The notes below the pieces were generated by a model that was given only the letters and a program-made list of their open reading frames with translations, did no database searches and was not told the DNA's origin. The translations under genes were made by a program, and so were the position numbers. From Pholis gunnellus (Eukaryota; Chordata; Actinopteri; Perciformes; Pholidae), in contig OU342822.1 in the NCBI GenBank assembly GCA_910591455.2, positions 14,686,154 through 14,750,153 of the forward strand: a DNA stretch of 64,000 nucleotides, in the 5' to 3' direction. Of the stretch, positions 36,726 through 51,700 are shown one piece after another (the stretch's first letter is position 1; every line of letters begins with the position of its first letter).

Positions 36726-39700
36726 CTGCAACAGACAAGATGGATACAATTCATAATTAGTCATTTATCTTTCTCCTTTACAAAGACTTACTTTGATGAC
36801 AGAAGACAAATACCGTGTTACTGTTATCTGGCAGAGGACCCATACACCCAGCTAGTATTATTTAAATGCTGGAAGACTCCTGATAATCTAAATTCCACTT
36901 TAACCGCCACAAGACTTTGGCATAATAAAAATGTATTGTTGCATTTCACACCATTGTTGAGTAATATATAACAGATTTATGTCGCTATGAATGAAATTAT
37001 AAATGTATTTTGAATGAAAAGGAAAATATGAAGTAATTTTATTTCAACCCCGTGAAAACGGTAACCATTTACTGTCCTTGGTTTGATATCAGATTTATTT
37101 TTACTTTTAAAGGAAAACGTCTTTATTAGTTAAACATACACAAGTATTCTCCACATGCCTCCACATACAAATTGCATTTTCTAATCAAACCGTCAATTCA
37201 GCTGCCTGCTTGCTGTTAATCTATTTCATGTGAGAATGTGTAGCCGAGTAAAGCACAAGAGAGAAGGTTCCAGTCGGGTCGTCGTGAGCCAACAGAAGTA
37301 TATGTGGACCTGCTACATACACCATCGCAGGGCGATGTTTTAGTTATTGATCAAGCACCATCTCCCAATAAATCCACCATTAATCATGGCACATTGGAGC
37401 TCTTTGTGTTCCAGCCTGTCGAGTAGAACTAGATGTACCTGCATCCTACAAAACTACATTAAGTGGGGCCCTTAACAGCAATGAGAGGTGGCTGAGCACA
37501 ATTACACGAATGTTATTCACTGGAGGAAATTGTTTCTGCAGGAAGGTGCTTCACAAACAAAACAGAACATTTTGACATGTCTCAGTAAAAACACAAAACA
37601 AGTAAATGAGATAATAAGAATGATGATGGCTGAATTCCGTTTAGCTGCTTCAGTTTCAGGGTGGAGGTGTTTGTGTATGCTGGCTCGCTGCCGCTCAGAG
37701 AGTGTGTACACATGCAGTTGCTTGAAAGAGGCTTTATGTGGACGTGTATTCAGAGGAGTCACGCTCACCTTGCTCCTCAGCAGCCCTCCGCTGTGGTGCT
37801 CCGGCGTGCTCCTCTCTGACGACGGCTTGGCCTTCTCCTTGCTGTTGCTGGAGTCGTTGTCCTTGATGATGTCATACTGCCGGCAGAACAGGGCGATAAC
37901 GGCTGCGAGGAGGTGAGGGATGGGCACATGTGCAACACACACACACACACGCACACAAATGACGATAGGAATTCAGTGGTGGGGCGGCAACTGTCCCTCA
38001 CAGACATGTCACCACTTCTTCTAACTAAGCACGTTGAAAGGCCATGTTGATAACGGAATTCTGCTCCCAATGGAGCGTGATGGCCGGGCTTTTATCTGAA
38101 GGCTTGGAAGACAGTAATTCTCTCTGGAGTTTGCTTTGCTACCATATGCAATCTGCCAGATGCAGTTCTGCCTCCAGTTCACTGTGTGCTTACAATTAAC
38201 TTCCTTGCTTCACCGGGGTCATGAATTTCTATGTGAAGGCTGTCATTAAATATTCAAAAACGGATCTGGGGGTTCTGCTAATGAAAACTAGGGAGCTGTG
38301 AGAAATAAAAGTCATTCATTTGAATTAACAAGTTATTATTCACGCACGCATCGTGTAAGTGCTCTGCAATATTGCAGCTACATGTCATTGTGAGACATTC
38401 ATGGCAGACGTCGCCACTGGTTTGTTTGGTGGTTAAATTACTGCAGCGTTTGTGTAATTTGTGACGTTTACATTACAGTGTATTGTAATGTTAATTTAAT
38501 GTGATTTTTTTATGAGGTTCACAACATTTTAAGCACTTTTAGAAACCAACAGAACACAGACACACTATACAATATAGCAGAGGAGATTGCATTGGGTTGA
38601 AGCAATTTGCTTACTACTTTATCATTCCATTCACTTTCTTCAGACCCAGACCAGTGAACGGTAACACAATAAAAGATAAAATGACACGGATAGGACAAAT
38701 ATATCGAATAAGAAAGGGAATAAACAAATACATTAATAAATACAAATGTAAACAACTGTCTTTTGTAGATTGTGAACGTTTGGAGGTGCTTGATAACTTA
38801 TGCTCACTTTAAACTGCACTGGCTGCAAATGTGCAGTCCATGATGAATGTTCCACCTGAGGTGCTTTTATTCTTCCGCTCCCACTCTTCACAGCCTCCAT
38901 GTTACTTTGGTTACTCTCATTAGTATTATTTAACATCTCACTCTGGTGCTCGTGGGTGGGGAAACACCGCTCCTGGCAGCCTGTCAGATGTGCCACTTCT
39001 CATTGTACCTCAACACTTCATTAATCAGCACACTTCCTCAAAGGAGTAGAAACTCATACATGGACGGAGAGCTCGGTTACAGAGAATGCTCAGGAAAGCG
39101 TGATGTTGTTTTGACATCGCTGTTGGACTTTAACTTCCACTTAATAGGGATCCTATAGGTCTTGATTTGGACGGCTGTCCATTCATTAGCGTCTTATTGA
39201 TTGGTGTGTCAATGTATTTATGTAGCTCTGTCAGGTGAGCACCATTAGTCTATATCATTGAGGCTGACAATAAATACAGTCAGACTGCAAACCTACCTGC
39301 CCACATGACCAAGACCACCACAATGATGATCATCTCCCCTGTTTGTAGATGACGGGACTTGTCCAGACCCTGCACAGTGGGGTCATCTATGAGAGAGCAC
39401 AGACAGGACAGGTACAGTCAACACAGACTCCTGAATACTACTGAGAACATTTGGTCCTAACCTTTTTTTACATGGAAGGGACAACGTATGAAATAGATCG
39501 ATATGCAGTCCAGTTGAACAAAATCACAACCAAGGATTGGAATAATACCCTGACATGTCAGTAAAAACTGATCATTGACTTTTACAAAAGTAGTATTAGT
39601 TACAGAGCTCTTTACTGGATTTCCTAATAATGTAAGATCTTAAACCCTCATTCTGTCGCTAATGACCGGCAAGTGGACACTTCCTTTATCTCGCATGACT

Positions 39701-42700
39701 GTTATGCCATTTAACAAAAAATGTCCGAAAATGTGGTGAGCATCACAAATCAGTGCTGTAGCATTAATCCTCCTTTAAGTGGATTGACTATGGGCCTATT
39801 TCCACTCTCCAAACTATCTCTTAATATCTCTTCTGTATGGAACTCTTCCAGAGAACCACTCTGCACAATTGCCTCTTTTAGTGAATCAAGTTGTCAAGAA
39901 ACTGCTATTACGGATTGGGGGCAATACTGCCACGTTGTTTTTAAAGTCTCGGTAGTTGTGAGTATGGGAATGTGAGTGGAGACAGGGACGAAGTACATCA
40001 CCGTGGAAAATAGCTTCAAATTACAGAAAAGTCCTCGATATTTATATGCATTAATGGAAAAATGGGTTATTTTTCTTATTTTCTTCATTGAAACCAATCT
40101 GACCATGAGTCATTCTAACTTCACCACTCACCACCTCCGTTGTAGAGATTCTGGAAACTGTAGCAAAACAGCGTACATCGGGCATGCAGCGCAAGCCTCT
40201 CACAACTTTCCACATCTTCTTTTCTGAACCATTTCACTTGACAAACGTTTATCTTTAGGTCAGGACGGAAGACTGACGGTGCCTTCCCACTGTACAGAGA
40301 TCTGTAGAGCTGAAGTCAGACTGTGCATTACACTGTAATGCCCGGTCAGGACTGAGGTCAGCGCAAAGTATGACTGGTGCCTCCTGTGAGTTGCACTCCA
40401 CTTTATTTATCCTACATCTCTTTTATCTGTCTGACCCTAACCAACTGAAAAATAAAGTAGTTCTGCATGTATAAAAAAAGAGTATGCATAGAGAAACTAC
40501 TGGTAGGAGGCTGTTTCGGTAAGGATTTTTCTCTTTTGGGGCTTCTGTATTCTGCAACACTCTCCAACTGTTTACTGTTTACCATTTCCTAGTCGATCTA
40601 ATGACCCTGCTTCATGTTGATACAAAGTGCTTGTGTTGCATGCTGATATGCAGTATTTCGTACCACAGAGTGAGTAAATAGAATTTCCCGATTGACCTGA
40701 ATCACATGTCCTGCTGCTGTATCATACATATTTCATGTCGTGGCACCACACTCGGATATGCCGTGTGATTCTCTGCTGTAGCGGAGGATGAGCAGATTGT
40801 GGTGCTGTCGGTGCACCAAAGAGTTGGTTTCCCACAGTGTTGTTTGTGGCTGTGAACTGTGTCCCAACACACCAGGGGTGCTGTACTGGTGCCACAAAGA
40901 TGCGACGTGGGATTTCCTCATTATGTCTCCTACAAACTAAGCAATTTAAAAAAAACCTGATTTTAGACTACAGGTGAAAACAGTGCTGTTCTAATGTATA
41001 TGTATATAAAACATGAACAACAGATGGAAAACTGTGAGTATCAGTCAAAGTCAAAAGAATATTTTGCTGGAAGCAAGCCGCGTGCAGCGCACCTTTGTCT
41101 CAGTGCTGTTTGTGGGAGAGCCATAGGTGTAGCTTCTGACTCAGCAAAGACAGTTTGGCATCTCTTTGAAGTATCGTACAGTAATTGTGTCTAAGGGGAC
41201 CACCTACCTAGTTAGATTTGACTGCTCAATGCATCCGTCCTTTGAAAGTATTTATTTTTTTTCTCCCGTGTGAAACCCTTTGACAGCTCAGGGACAGCAG
41301 GTAGCATTCATACCGCCTTCGTGTCTTTTATTTGGGAATCATTTATATAACGTATCTGGATATTTTTTGTGTGCACTGTGGCATCACATGCTAATGAATA
41401 CAGCTCTCCCCCCTTTAATCACAGGTGTCCGTCTGTAAGCAAAAGAGAATCACTTTCAGTATAATGAATATTACATTGTAAATCGCTTGTATTTCAAAAA
41501 GTCCCTTCATTATGCTGGAATCATACCTCAGTGAAATGTATTATATTTGAGTCCTTCAAAATATGTTTAGTTCGCAAATGTAATACAAAGTCATTGCTTA
41601 AATTAGTGGAATACAAATAAACTGCTGACATACAACAAAACTGAATCTTAAACCCTGCTGATCTGACAACAGCACCACATACCTCACTTTTGAAGGGCAG
41701 GCAAGGCACACAAATATATACTCTGATTAAAAGCTTTCCGCTGAACTAATGGAATTGAAGTAGACTTTGGAAAGACATATTGATCCTGGGAAAAGAAAAA
41801 AAAATCACAGTAGCTTATTTAAATTCAAATTCCCCAGCAACATGTGGCGTAGGTCTTGCCAGGAAATACTTCATATGAAATAGATTGGTTCTGAATCTAG
41901 TTCAGGCCAGGTGTACATTCAGCGGCATAGGATGCACCAATATGTAATCACATTGTCAAGGAGAATTGCATTGAGGAAAAAAATAAAAGCATTATTGATT
42001 CATGGGTATCATAGCTCTAGCTCTTAGGAATGCCTGGAACATACCGCAAATCAATTTAGTTTCAATCGGAGGCGCTCGGCTGTGACAAAGGATCTCTGAA
42101 ATGCCTCTGTGATGCTGCAGCCAACTAGATTAAAAAGGCCTTTTAAGGAATAATGCTCAACAGGAAGATCCTGAACAAGAAAAATCCATATTACATTAAG
42201 GTGCATTAGGTTTTATGATGAATACATATGCTGCTATTTTAGGATGAAACTTTGTAAACATCCTTTCAGAAAGTGCAAAAGCTTGCCCAGAAACACGTTT
42301 ACTTTCCATAAAACAACGGACATTGCTTTTCAGGGGTTGTGAGTCAATATCATGGCTAAAAGAGGTGTCTCAAACCAGTATGTAGGAGAATTTAATGTGT
42401 GTACTTGATGCAGTTAAAGTATATTTCCAAGAGCATATCTGCTTTGTTTTAGGACGTGTCTCTACCTCTGAAGTGTGGTTAGTTATGTGTTGCTGATGTT
42501 GTGATCTACTCACTGCCTGTTACTTCTTTATGTTCTTTCACTGATTGCACCAGTGGGGGTCATTTTAAATCATTAATTAGGTTACTGTTGCCGACAACAT
42601 CAGAGTCAAAGTATACGACGACACAGTGTCAAACATTAAGTTGAGTACTAAACTTGACAAGAGTTACGTAAAGAAAGTGGGATCGGCCTTTTGAAAACTG

Positions 42701-45700
42701 GGGCATGAGAAGTCAGCAGTGCTGGCCTTAGATTTATGGAAAGCTGACACCGATTGTTTCTACTCTTACAAACACAAACTCCTCCCAATGCTGCTCATCC
42801 ACTGAGTGGGCTGTGTTTTTGACCCACTTGGATGACTCTGTCAAATCCTCATTCATGTTGCACATTTAGTCTTTTCCAAGAGTCTTAGCATTTGCCATAA
42901 ATCAAAACATTGATCAGGATTCGACCAATGTTGATGGTTGGTTAGGTTTCTAATGTCCATTGCTTTTAACTTCAAATATAAGTACAGAGAGATTTCATGT
43001 AAAGCAACAGGAAAAGAGTGTAATGTCAGTGTCTGTATTAGCTGGATGGACGGTGTACAGGCTCTTGTGTTGAACTTGAGCTTAAATTAGTTTCTTTCTC
43101 TTTTGCCGATCTTGCAAGCCAAACCAGAGTCAACTGCAGGGAAACGTCAAATGATTCACTTGCATCTGCACTTCTTATAATCATAAACTGCTTACAATAT
43201 AAAGCAAAAAGCCTTTTCTCACAACTTCCTCATCTGCGTCATGAGAATTTGAGAGATACTGAACTTATTCTCTCTTGGTGCTGGTCATATTTCCTCAAGC
43301 CCATGAGCATAGACCAATCCAAAGTGCTTCAGAATGTGTCCAAATCCTGATTAGGCACCCAGAGTGATATAGCATAAATTCAAAGGAGCTTGCCTGCAGC
43401 CATGCTTGAAGAGTCTGTCAATAATGAATTGGTTTCGAGGAGAAGATAAACCTGCATAGAGCCGCCTCAGACAGACGCTGTGAGAGGAGGCTTCAGGTCA
43501 CCTGCTCTAGCCTTTGCTGTACCTCATTTTCAATGTCAGCGTGCTTAAAATCATTCAACAGCCAGAAGAGGCTTCAGAGCAACAGCAGGAATGCATCTGT
43601 AATTGAATGCTCCTGTCTGTGCCTCGGGGGGGAAGAGGCCTAAGGCTGTACCATGCACTGTAGAATTAAAAGCAAAGCATTGCCTTACATAACACAGCGC
43701 GATGCCACACTGTGAAAAGATTGCTGCAGTGACCAGTTTCTAACCTTATCAATCCTTCTGTATTTTGGCAAACTTCATAGCATCTACTAATCAACACGTT
43801 TTGAACACAAACAGAGAACCATTTTTTCAAATGAACTTTGCAAGAGGTAATAGGCAGCTTACCTTGATTGGAGCTGTTGGAGGGGAAGCGGTCTGTCTTC
43901 TTGAGGGTGCGAAAATGGACCTTCTTGCTGCCTTGGCTTTCCCCATAGAGGCCAATTGACTGGACCTGTATGATGTAGTCCGTCTCCTCCTCCAGGTCCC
44001 AAAGGACACAAGAGCGGCTGGTGGTGTTGACTTCCCGGATGAATCTCTGCGTGTGTCCTTCCTGCCTCTGGGGTTTGGAAGAGGGATACAATAATCAAAA
44101 CATTGGTCAATGGGGTGATTGTCTTACAATGTGTTCCTGAGCAAGACACTCTCCTCTGTAATGGGTTTTCGTAGTATGAATTTCATCTTCATAGCATCAT
44201 ACAAAAAAGCTAAAAACAATCATGTAGCCTACCTATTTTTGGGCCGTGATAATGTGAGACGGAGGTGACCAACCAGAAAACATTCAAGGTGTTGGAGAAC
44301 GTCATGCTGGGTACTTTATCATATTGACAGTTGGCAATTTTGACCCACCATATGGAGTCTTGACTGTGGAGTCAATATTTTGATTAATTTAGACTCCAAG
44401 AGCCTTGAATCACAAGCTTTCAGAGTCTCAGACTTTGTCTTTGACCTTTCAGAATGTTATTGGAGCAATGAAGACCCGAAGCTGTGAGAATTATCCCTCC
44501 TGCTGGCATGCAGAGCTCTCCTCTTGTTGAGCTCTCTATGTCTCTCCTATCTGCACTTGAAGTGGCTTTGGGCCAGGTGTCTGTGTTTTATGGCTCTGCT
44601 TGACTGAAAGATCTGATAAAACAACTTAATCTCTGTGAACATTGAATAATGTCATTTTTAAACCGCCACACCAAACGTGTTCAGATTCAGCTGCATATCA
44701 TGACGAACAGCCGTGTCGTAAATCGGCCATCAGTCTCACTGACTTAATAGCAGCAGAGTTAAATGGCTGCACGATGTTTTGAGTTGCATAAAGCATAAAC
44801 ACGATTCCGGCACCATATGCCATTTAGCCATTCAGCATTAGCATTTATTGGTTTAAGCCCTTGAAATGTTTTTAGCCTAAAATAATGCTGTTTGGCAGCT
44901 TCACATAGTCCCGCTGCACCCCTTGTTTTCTCTTGACAATGTTTTATTCTGACTCCAGGCTTGAAGGCAAGATTTAGTCTGCCTTTACAACCGTGTGACA
45001 CGGTAGAAAATGGATTACAGGTGCACGTCTTTATGCTGCCTTCATGGTGCGCCAACAGAATTTCAACAGGACACGACGAAGGCTCAATGCCAAACAACAA
45101 ATGGCAAAAGCCAAAAAAGCTCAATGCCAAACAACAAATGGCAAAAGCCAAAAATAAAACAAATGCAATATTCTGTAACACTTTACATGATTCCCATATC
45201 TATAATACATTATGAATACACTTGTAATGCATTTTAATCTGCATAAAGCCCTGTATACCTACAGTTATAAGCACTCATAAATATTCATAATGCTTTATAA
45301 CAATAATTTTATACAGTCAGGTATCATAAAACGTTGTAATTGTTGGTCACTCACTGACTTTATTTTTGCAAGGATCATTGTGTATTATAACTGTCAGTAA
45401 TACATTATATTATTTCCATAATGCATGAAGTCAAAATGTATTGAACAATATTTTGCGTGTTCTAGCATAGGTTTAATGATGTGTTTTTTTCCCTACGCAT
45501 AAAGAAAACTGAGCATTTGAGTAAGTTATAATCACATTATAATGCATTATAACAGTGATTATAATGCATTATAAAAAGATTGGAAAGACAATGGGAATTA
45601 CAATATGCAATGATCCTTCCAGCAAAACAGTAATTATGAAGTATTTTGATACTTGACCTTATAAGTCATATGTTATGGTTATTGCTATTAATGTTTAATT

Positions 45701-48700
45701 TGTTATACAGTGCTATAAGACGATTATAATGCATTATATAGATATAGTGTTATCCAGTTCTCCTGCTAACCTATCCAGAGTCTCCCAGATTTTCATTAGA
45801 AGTTCAGGACTAACCTGTTGCGAGATTGAGAAACCAATTATTATATCTCCCTCTGGAACTTCCCAGGAAACGGTTGCCGAGTCGGCCCGCAGGTGCATGA
45901 CGGACACATTGACGGGAGCCGGCGGCCGATCTGAAGGAACGGAAACAGAAATAGAGGGGTCTGTTAATCCACCCACTAGATATTAAATGATCCAAGCCAT
46001 ATGTGTCCACACCTGCACCTGGAAAGTCTCAAGCATTGTGTTGGCACTCTGAGCTCACCACCGGTGTCTATTTGTAATCAAAAGTGAAGTTTGTAGATGA
46101 ATTAGGAAACAGGAAACAGCAGCAGCACGCTGGGAAACCAGCCTGGGTTGTGTCATCTTGGTACAGTAAACGGTAGGGTCTGATGCGTTCAAGGCTACGT
46201 GGAGATTAATTTCACTCAAGTACATTCCTGTTATTCCAGATACCACTGTCAATGTTTTCTGACCCACAGTCCTCAGACAAATATACCATTTAGTGTGCCA
46301 CCTCAGCTGCTATGTGCAGAAGTGTCACTGTTATTACTCTCCTGACATTTAAACAAACAGACATTCATACTGTCATAAACACAACTGTTTTCTCTGGCAG
46401 CCTTTTCGTGAATAACAAATTATTAGAACTCTATGGAAATAGGCCAATATTTGTAACATGTATTTATAAGGAAAGGCCAGCCACTGATAACACACATTAT
46501 CCACTCCTCTGACCAAACAATTGTATAACAAATGAGAATATTAAAAGTAACAACTAGGTTAAGTAATCTAGTTACTACGTGTTTAAATAGACCGCATGCT
46601 CGCATGTTATTGTCAACCTGCAGAATTAGTAAAAAATCCCATGTGTAACAATAGATATGTACATCAGATATGTATACATTTTTAACCCTCTTAACAGCTT
46701 TGTCTGTCAACCTGGCAACACAGTAACCACAGTGTCTATTTCACGTCCACCTCCCTCGGACAGGGTTACCTTTCTTCACCCTGTCACTTTGCAGCCATCT
46801 ATCATGATTTGGATGCCGGTGGAAGCGTCGATTGCAAAGTGGGACAAAAGCCAGAGAAGCAAAGGGAGGGGGGGGGGGGGGGGGGGGGGGGGGAGAAACA
46901 GAGTGCGACAGATCTAATAGAGGGCACAGTACAGCTTCAGTCTCCAAGCAATCGCTCGGGTGCGATGGGATTGGCCGGGTAGATGGAGACCTAGAGGCCA
47001 TCCCCAGGGCATTTGTCATTAGCGTGGGCGTAATGGACTTTATGTGTTGTTGCAGAAAGTAACTGAAGCAATGTTGAGACGGTCAAGTGTGTGCAAATAT
47101 CTTGTTATGTGAAAAATAATGACAAAAAGAATAGTTTCCAATGGGGATGGCGTCAGAGAACACAACATTCTGAAATGCTTTTCCTAATGAGATGCAACAG
47201 TATCATGGCTGCTCATCAGTGGTAAGATATTTAGTCACAGCTTTCTCTTGCAGTTCACTACAAAGGAAGTGTTAATTCACAGTATTCCATTCAATATGTA
47301 ACCGCTTTCATCAACCCATATAGCATGAGCGCAATAACCCATAACACAGTTATCTTGATTTGACAGCCAAAGGCATGTGCTGTACACAATATTTAATCCA
47401 AAGAGTGCGCTTGAGAAAGAAAGATGAAAGATGAAATGATGAAATTGGGAGCCATTACAAATGATTTGCCGTTTCCTATAGCTCTAGGTCTCTCTCACAT
47501 CCCTCTCCTCTTATCTCCCGATGTCTCCCTTTTTGATCTCTCCCTCTCTCTCTCGCTTACCCTTCGTGCACTTGTGTCTGTTTTTATCTCGGAGACAATC
47601 AATGATGGCCTCTGTGTATCGGTGTAAAAGGTGACATTGAGGCAGATCTCAAGACCCTGTGGTCAGACGAGGCTATCGGTCTCCCTGCCTCGGCCCGTGT
47701 GGAGGGCGTCGAGGTCAAACACAGGCATGAAGCTCAGTTCCTGGTGCTCATGACAAGGCTCAGAGATTGGTTTGTGGAGGGGAGTGAATGAGATGAGCTA
47801 AAGGCCAGAGTATAGCTTAGCCTGTGGTCGGGAGGACAAGAGGAAATTAATGTTCCAACTAGTAGAGAGAGCGGGGAGAGAAGAGGGCTTGGCTGGTGGT
47901 AACACTGGTATCAAGAGGTCACATCTGTCTCATTTTGTCAATTTAATGAGAATATTATTTATGGAAGCAGGTACTAATGTGTTAGGATAGAGGTGCAGAA
48001 GGTTAAGAGGTAGGGGAAGTCAAGGGATATATTGTCCTTGATCTTTGGAGAGCTATAGGAATGAGTCATACATATATTTACAATAATGGCTCCTGTGTCC
48101 TTGTTTCTAAATGACTTCATATTTTGTGTCATGAAAATGTAGACAAAATATGTAATTGAATCTATTATTAGTAAATTTACATCACAACATGCTGGGACAT
48201 TAAACTTGCTGAAATCTAAAAGAGGTAATCAACAAATCAGATGTTGGCTTTGACGCAGCAGGATTAGGTTTCTGTCTTCACATCTCATTTCTAAAAGCCA
48301 CACTGAAGCTTTTTATTTTTGCAACTGCATCATATACAATACACACTTTACCAAAAAATACCAAGGATGTTTATTGGATAAAGTCTAACTACTTGACGGG
48401 TAAACAACGTGAAGTTTAGATTGCCGTCGGCACGTGTCGTACAGTGCACACACTTCAGAATCAGGTGTAACATTAATCTGAAACAGGACACATTCATTTC
48501 TCCTGAAGCCTGTTGTCCTTTCGGTAATGGGGGTTACAGACAACCACGCATGGGCAAGAAAAGCAGCCAGTAACCATGATGCATTGTGTGCAGCTCATTT
48601 ACTGGTGATGGAGTAAGTGACGGTTCTGTTTGAGCAGGCCATGAATCATCGCTAATATATAAGTGCCTCCTTCGTATATGATGTTGTTGCCATTGCAGGC

Positions 48701-51700
48701 AGTTGAGCAGGACAAGCATACATTCAACTGGGTGAGGTGACTTTTTGCACTGTAGAAGATTTATATTCAACTAAAACTAATATTGTTGAAGTCATTCATT
48801 TTATATTTTAGAAGCACATGATGAATAAAAAAAAAAAGTTCTCCAAAATGAAAAGAGCAGAAAAAACAGGTGACTTGATTTTCTACTGTAAATGTTTTTT
48901 ATTGATGTGAAGTTCAATAGTCCGATCCTCTTCCCCATGTTCCCCTCTAGCTTGTTTGATGTTCCCTTCTGCAGCGATAAGTGTCATTGTGGGCACTTCA
49001 ATGTTTGTTATCGGCCACATGTCGCGAGTAAGCCCCACTCCACACGGCGTTATGTAAAATCGGGGATCAAACAGCAGGTTACAGCAGCCGTGTGTCTGTG
49101 TAAACAAATGGTAAGACCCTCTTGGGATGTGGGCGCACACTGCCAGGATGAATCATAGCGTATAGCCAAAGCCCAGCGCATTAGCTGCTCCGCATCTAAG
49201 CGACATATAAGTGCTGGTGAATCTCCGGATGGCTGACGAGACACGTGGAAAGGAGCCCAGTTTCATTTGCTAGAGCGAGGTATCTCAAATGTTGACCTCT
49301 ATATTGGCTGGCGAAGCTCAATTGCTAAATATATCCTGATTTATAATACACATGATTAGTTTATTGGTTGTTTATACTGTATATTCACAGGATAAGAGAA
49401 GAGATTGTTTTTTTTATGGTCAAACAATAATTTTTGGGATTTATCCCGATAAGACAACCTGTGCAGCTTTTGATCAAACGCCACCTTGGATAACCATGAA
49501 GCATTGATTTAACAGAAAACAAATTTGATGCGAGTAGAAAATTGGAAAATCACCTTCCTGATTTACCTAGAACAAAATTTGACAGATGACATGTCATCCC
49601 CTTGATTCCGCCTGAAGAAAAGCATTAAGATGGAAATGCATGGCCAATGCCCAAAGCAATAAATCTGTCTTTTTGTGTTTGCTTTATGCGTCTGACGTGG
49701 GTTAATAAATGATAGCACTCATGAGCAAATACACAAACTGCACCTAGGGAGGATCAGTTTAACTTTCTGTTTCAATGCCCTTAAATCTCCTCACTATTTG
49801 TGAAGAGATGCGGTTTCTGGATGCTAAGCACACATCGTAATTCAATGCATGTGTGATAGCACAGCCAGCGACCTATTCTGGCTCCAGTTCGTATCAGAAA
49901 TCTTCTGCAGATTGAATCCAGTTCTTTCTTTTGAATGATTTTCCAAACGGCTCATGCACTCAAAACAACTCATTTACTGTTAGAAGTGTACCAATTTGCT
50001 CTGTGACTCTGCAGATATTCCAGACAAAGAGAAGAAGCTGCTACTTCTTCATTGACAAACAATGCCAATGACATAAATTAGTGCTAAATGTTCCAAATGA
50101 CTGATTGCACAATAAGCTCTCAAAGGTGCATATTTCATATTGCTTCAAACACTTTTAAAAAAAGAAAACACTGGTTTACCAAGGTTGTGGACTATAGTAT
50201 TGATCATATTTCACTCTCAATTGCCTCTAAGCTGCTGACAGTTTGAAGGGCTGCTTGTTATTGAATCATTTTCTAAAATGCATAATGCCTTAGTCCCTTG
50301 AGGGATAATATATTCACTGAAATAAAGGCAATAAGTCATAACAGGTGCCGTGAATTTTGATTTGTTGCCCAGTGAATCTTTAAACGTTCTTCGTCTGGAT
50401 GTGTTTCAAACCCTGTCGTGGAAAGTCTGAATGTTCTCCTCTGCACAGCAGGAGTTTGTCGCACAGCTGCTCGCAGGCCCAAGTGTTGCAAATCACCTGG
50501 TAGCAGAGCTCGTTTTATCACAGCTGCAGCACTGCCTGCCCCCATATTACCCTTCAAGACCATTTTCTTCTCCTTTCCCTTCTGAGATCCTGCCTTTCTT
50601 TTACATTTGTATGCATGTGGGAGCAGTGACTTAATGTGATCTGTGATTAAATATATGACTTAACTACTATCTAGCGCAGCAACAACAGTATGAAGTAGCT
50701 ATGTAGCTGGATAAAGATAAAAGGACTTGACTAGTCAGTCGTGGCTATGCTTTTTCTTCCATATTAAGCCTCTCTACAGTAGAGATCCGGACCCGGACCC
50801 AGACGATGTATTATTCATAATTCATCCAGTTCAATTTGAAAGCTGACAGTAAATATTGTTGAGATATTATTTAATTGAACTTTCTTTTTTGGATTTGACA
50901 AACAATAATAATAAATCATAGCACAAATTAGACATTACTGAGATATTCCGGACCTTTGCATGAGGAAATCCTCTGTAAATGGACCTTGTTTAATTTTGAT
51001 TGAATACCCCGGCTTACACTCTTTGTCACTGACTCAGAGGCTGTGAAACGGCAGCGGGACCAGATGGTGCCAGTTTAAGCTTAAAGTAATCACTGGCCAA
51101 ACGTCAAGGCTTTTCAGCAGCAAGCTAACATTAGTTCTTCCCAAAACTGTAAAGTTGTTTAATAAAGAGTGTGTACCATTCATTTTATTGGCTATAGTGG
51201 TATGTTGACTGGCTCTACAGATGTCAACAAGACACCAACAAGCACACGATCCGTTATGATACTAAGACACTGATACACACACACGCACACACACATATTT
51301 AGTTTGTGTGTAAATTGTCTGCCATCTGACAGCAGATACAATAATGACAACATGAGCGAACATTGGCCCTCACTATGATGGATTCCGCTCGAATGCAGAA
51401 CGTCTATTTGTCAAGAATGTGTCACAAGGTTTATGAAGAGCAGATTGCCAATTTGAAGAATGATATGAGCCTGGCCGTCCAAATAAATCCAATAAATTCT
51501 ACTTGACGTGTGCCGTGTGCCTGAAGCTCTGGTTGTTGGGATTTATTTTCAAGCATGCTTGTGTGTAAATTGTGTTACCCACAATCAAGTATTTCTTGTC
51601 AGGCTTGAAAAAAATACTTGTGTGGGCTTCCGCTGTTTTTCTTGGGCAGATCGCATCATACCACAATTTTTCTCAATGACATCTACATATTGGAAGCTAA

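Larger units (their letters stand above)
36726..45814 (-). other. fndc5: fndc5 introns 2 to 5
   Basis: Introns are 36726-37768, 37903-39296, 39387-43862 and 44068-45814. The last contains a 37-bp tandem duplication and an ATAATGCATTAT-rich repeat. No other gene was recognised within them on either strand. Confidence 0.8.

Noticed and set aside
44759..45181. Open frame of about 140 codons on - within fndc5 intron 2
   Set aside because: Runs through the 37-bp duplication and shows no family features. Its Phe/Cys/Leu-rich N-terminus is translated repeat sequence.
45734..45814. Continuation of the fndc5 exon 2 frame past SISQQ
   Set aside because: A good donor (CAACAG|gttagt) stops the exon exactly where the next FN3 exon continues in phase. 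The extension is intron.
47603..47790. Open frame on + reading GDIEADLKTLWSDEAIGLPA and onward, with gene-like composition
   Set aside because: No ATG, no recognisable family, no clear splice sites, and it lies in fndc5 intron 1. About 60 open codons in a GC-richer patch can occur by chance.
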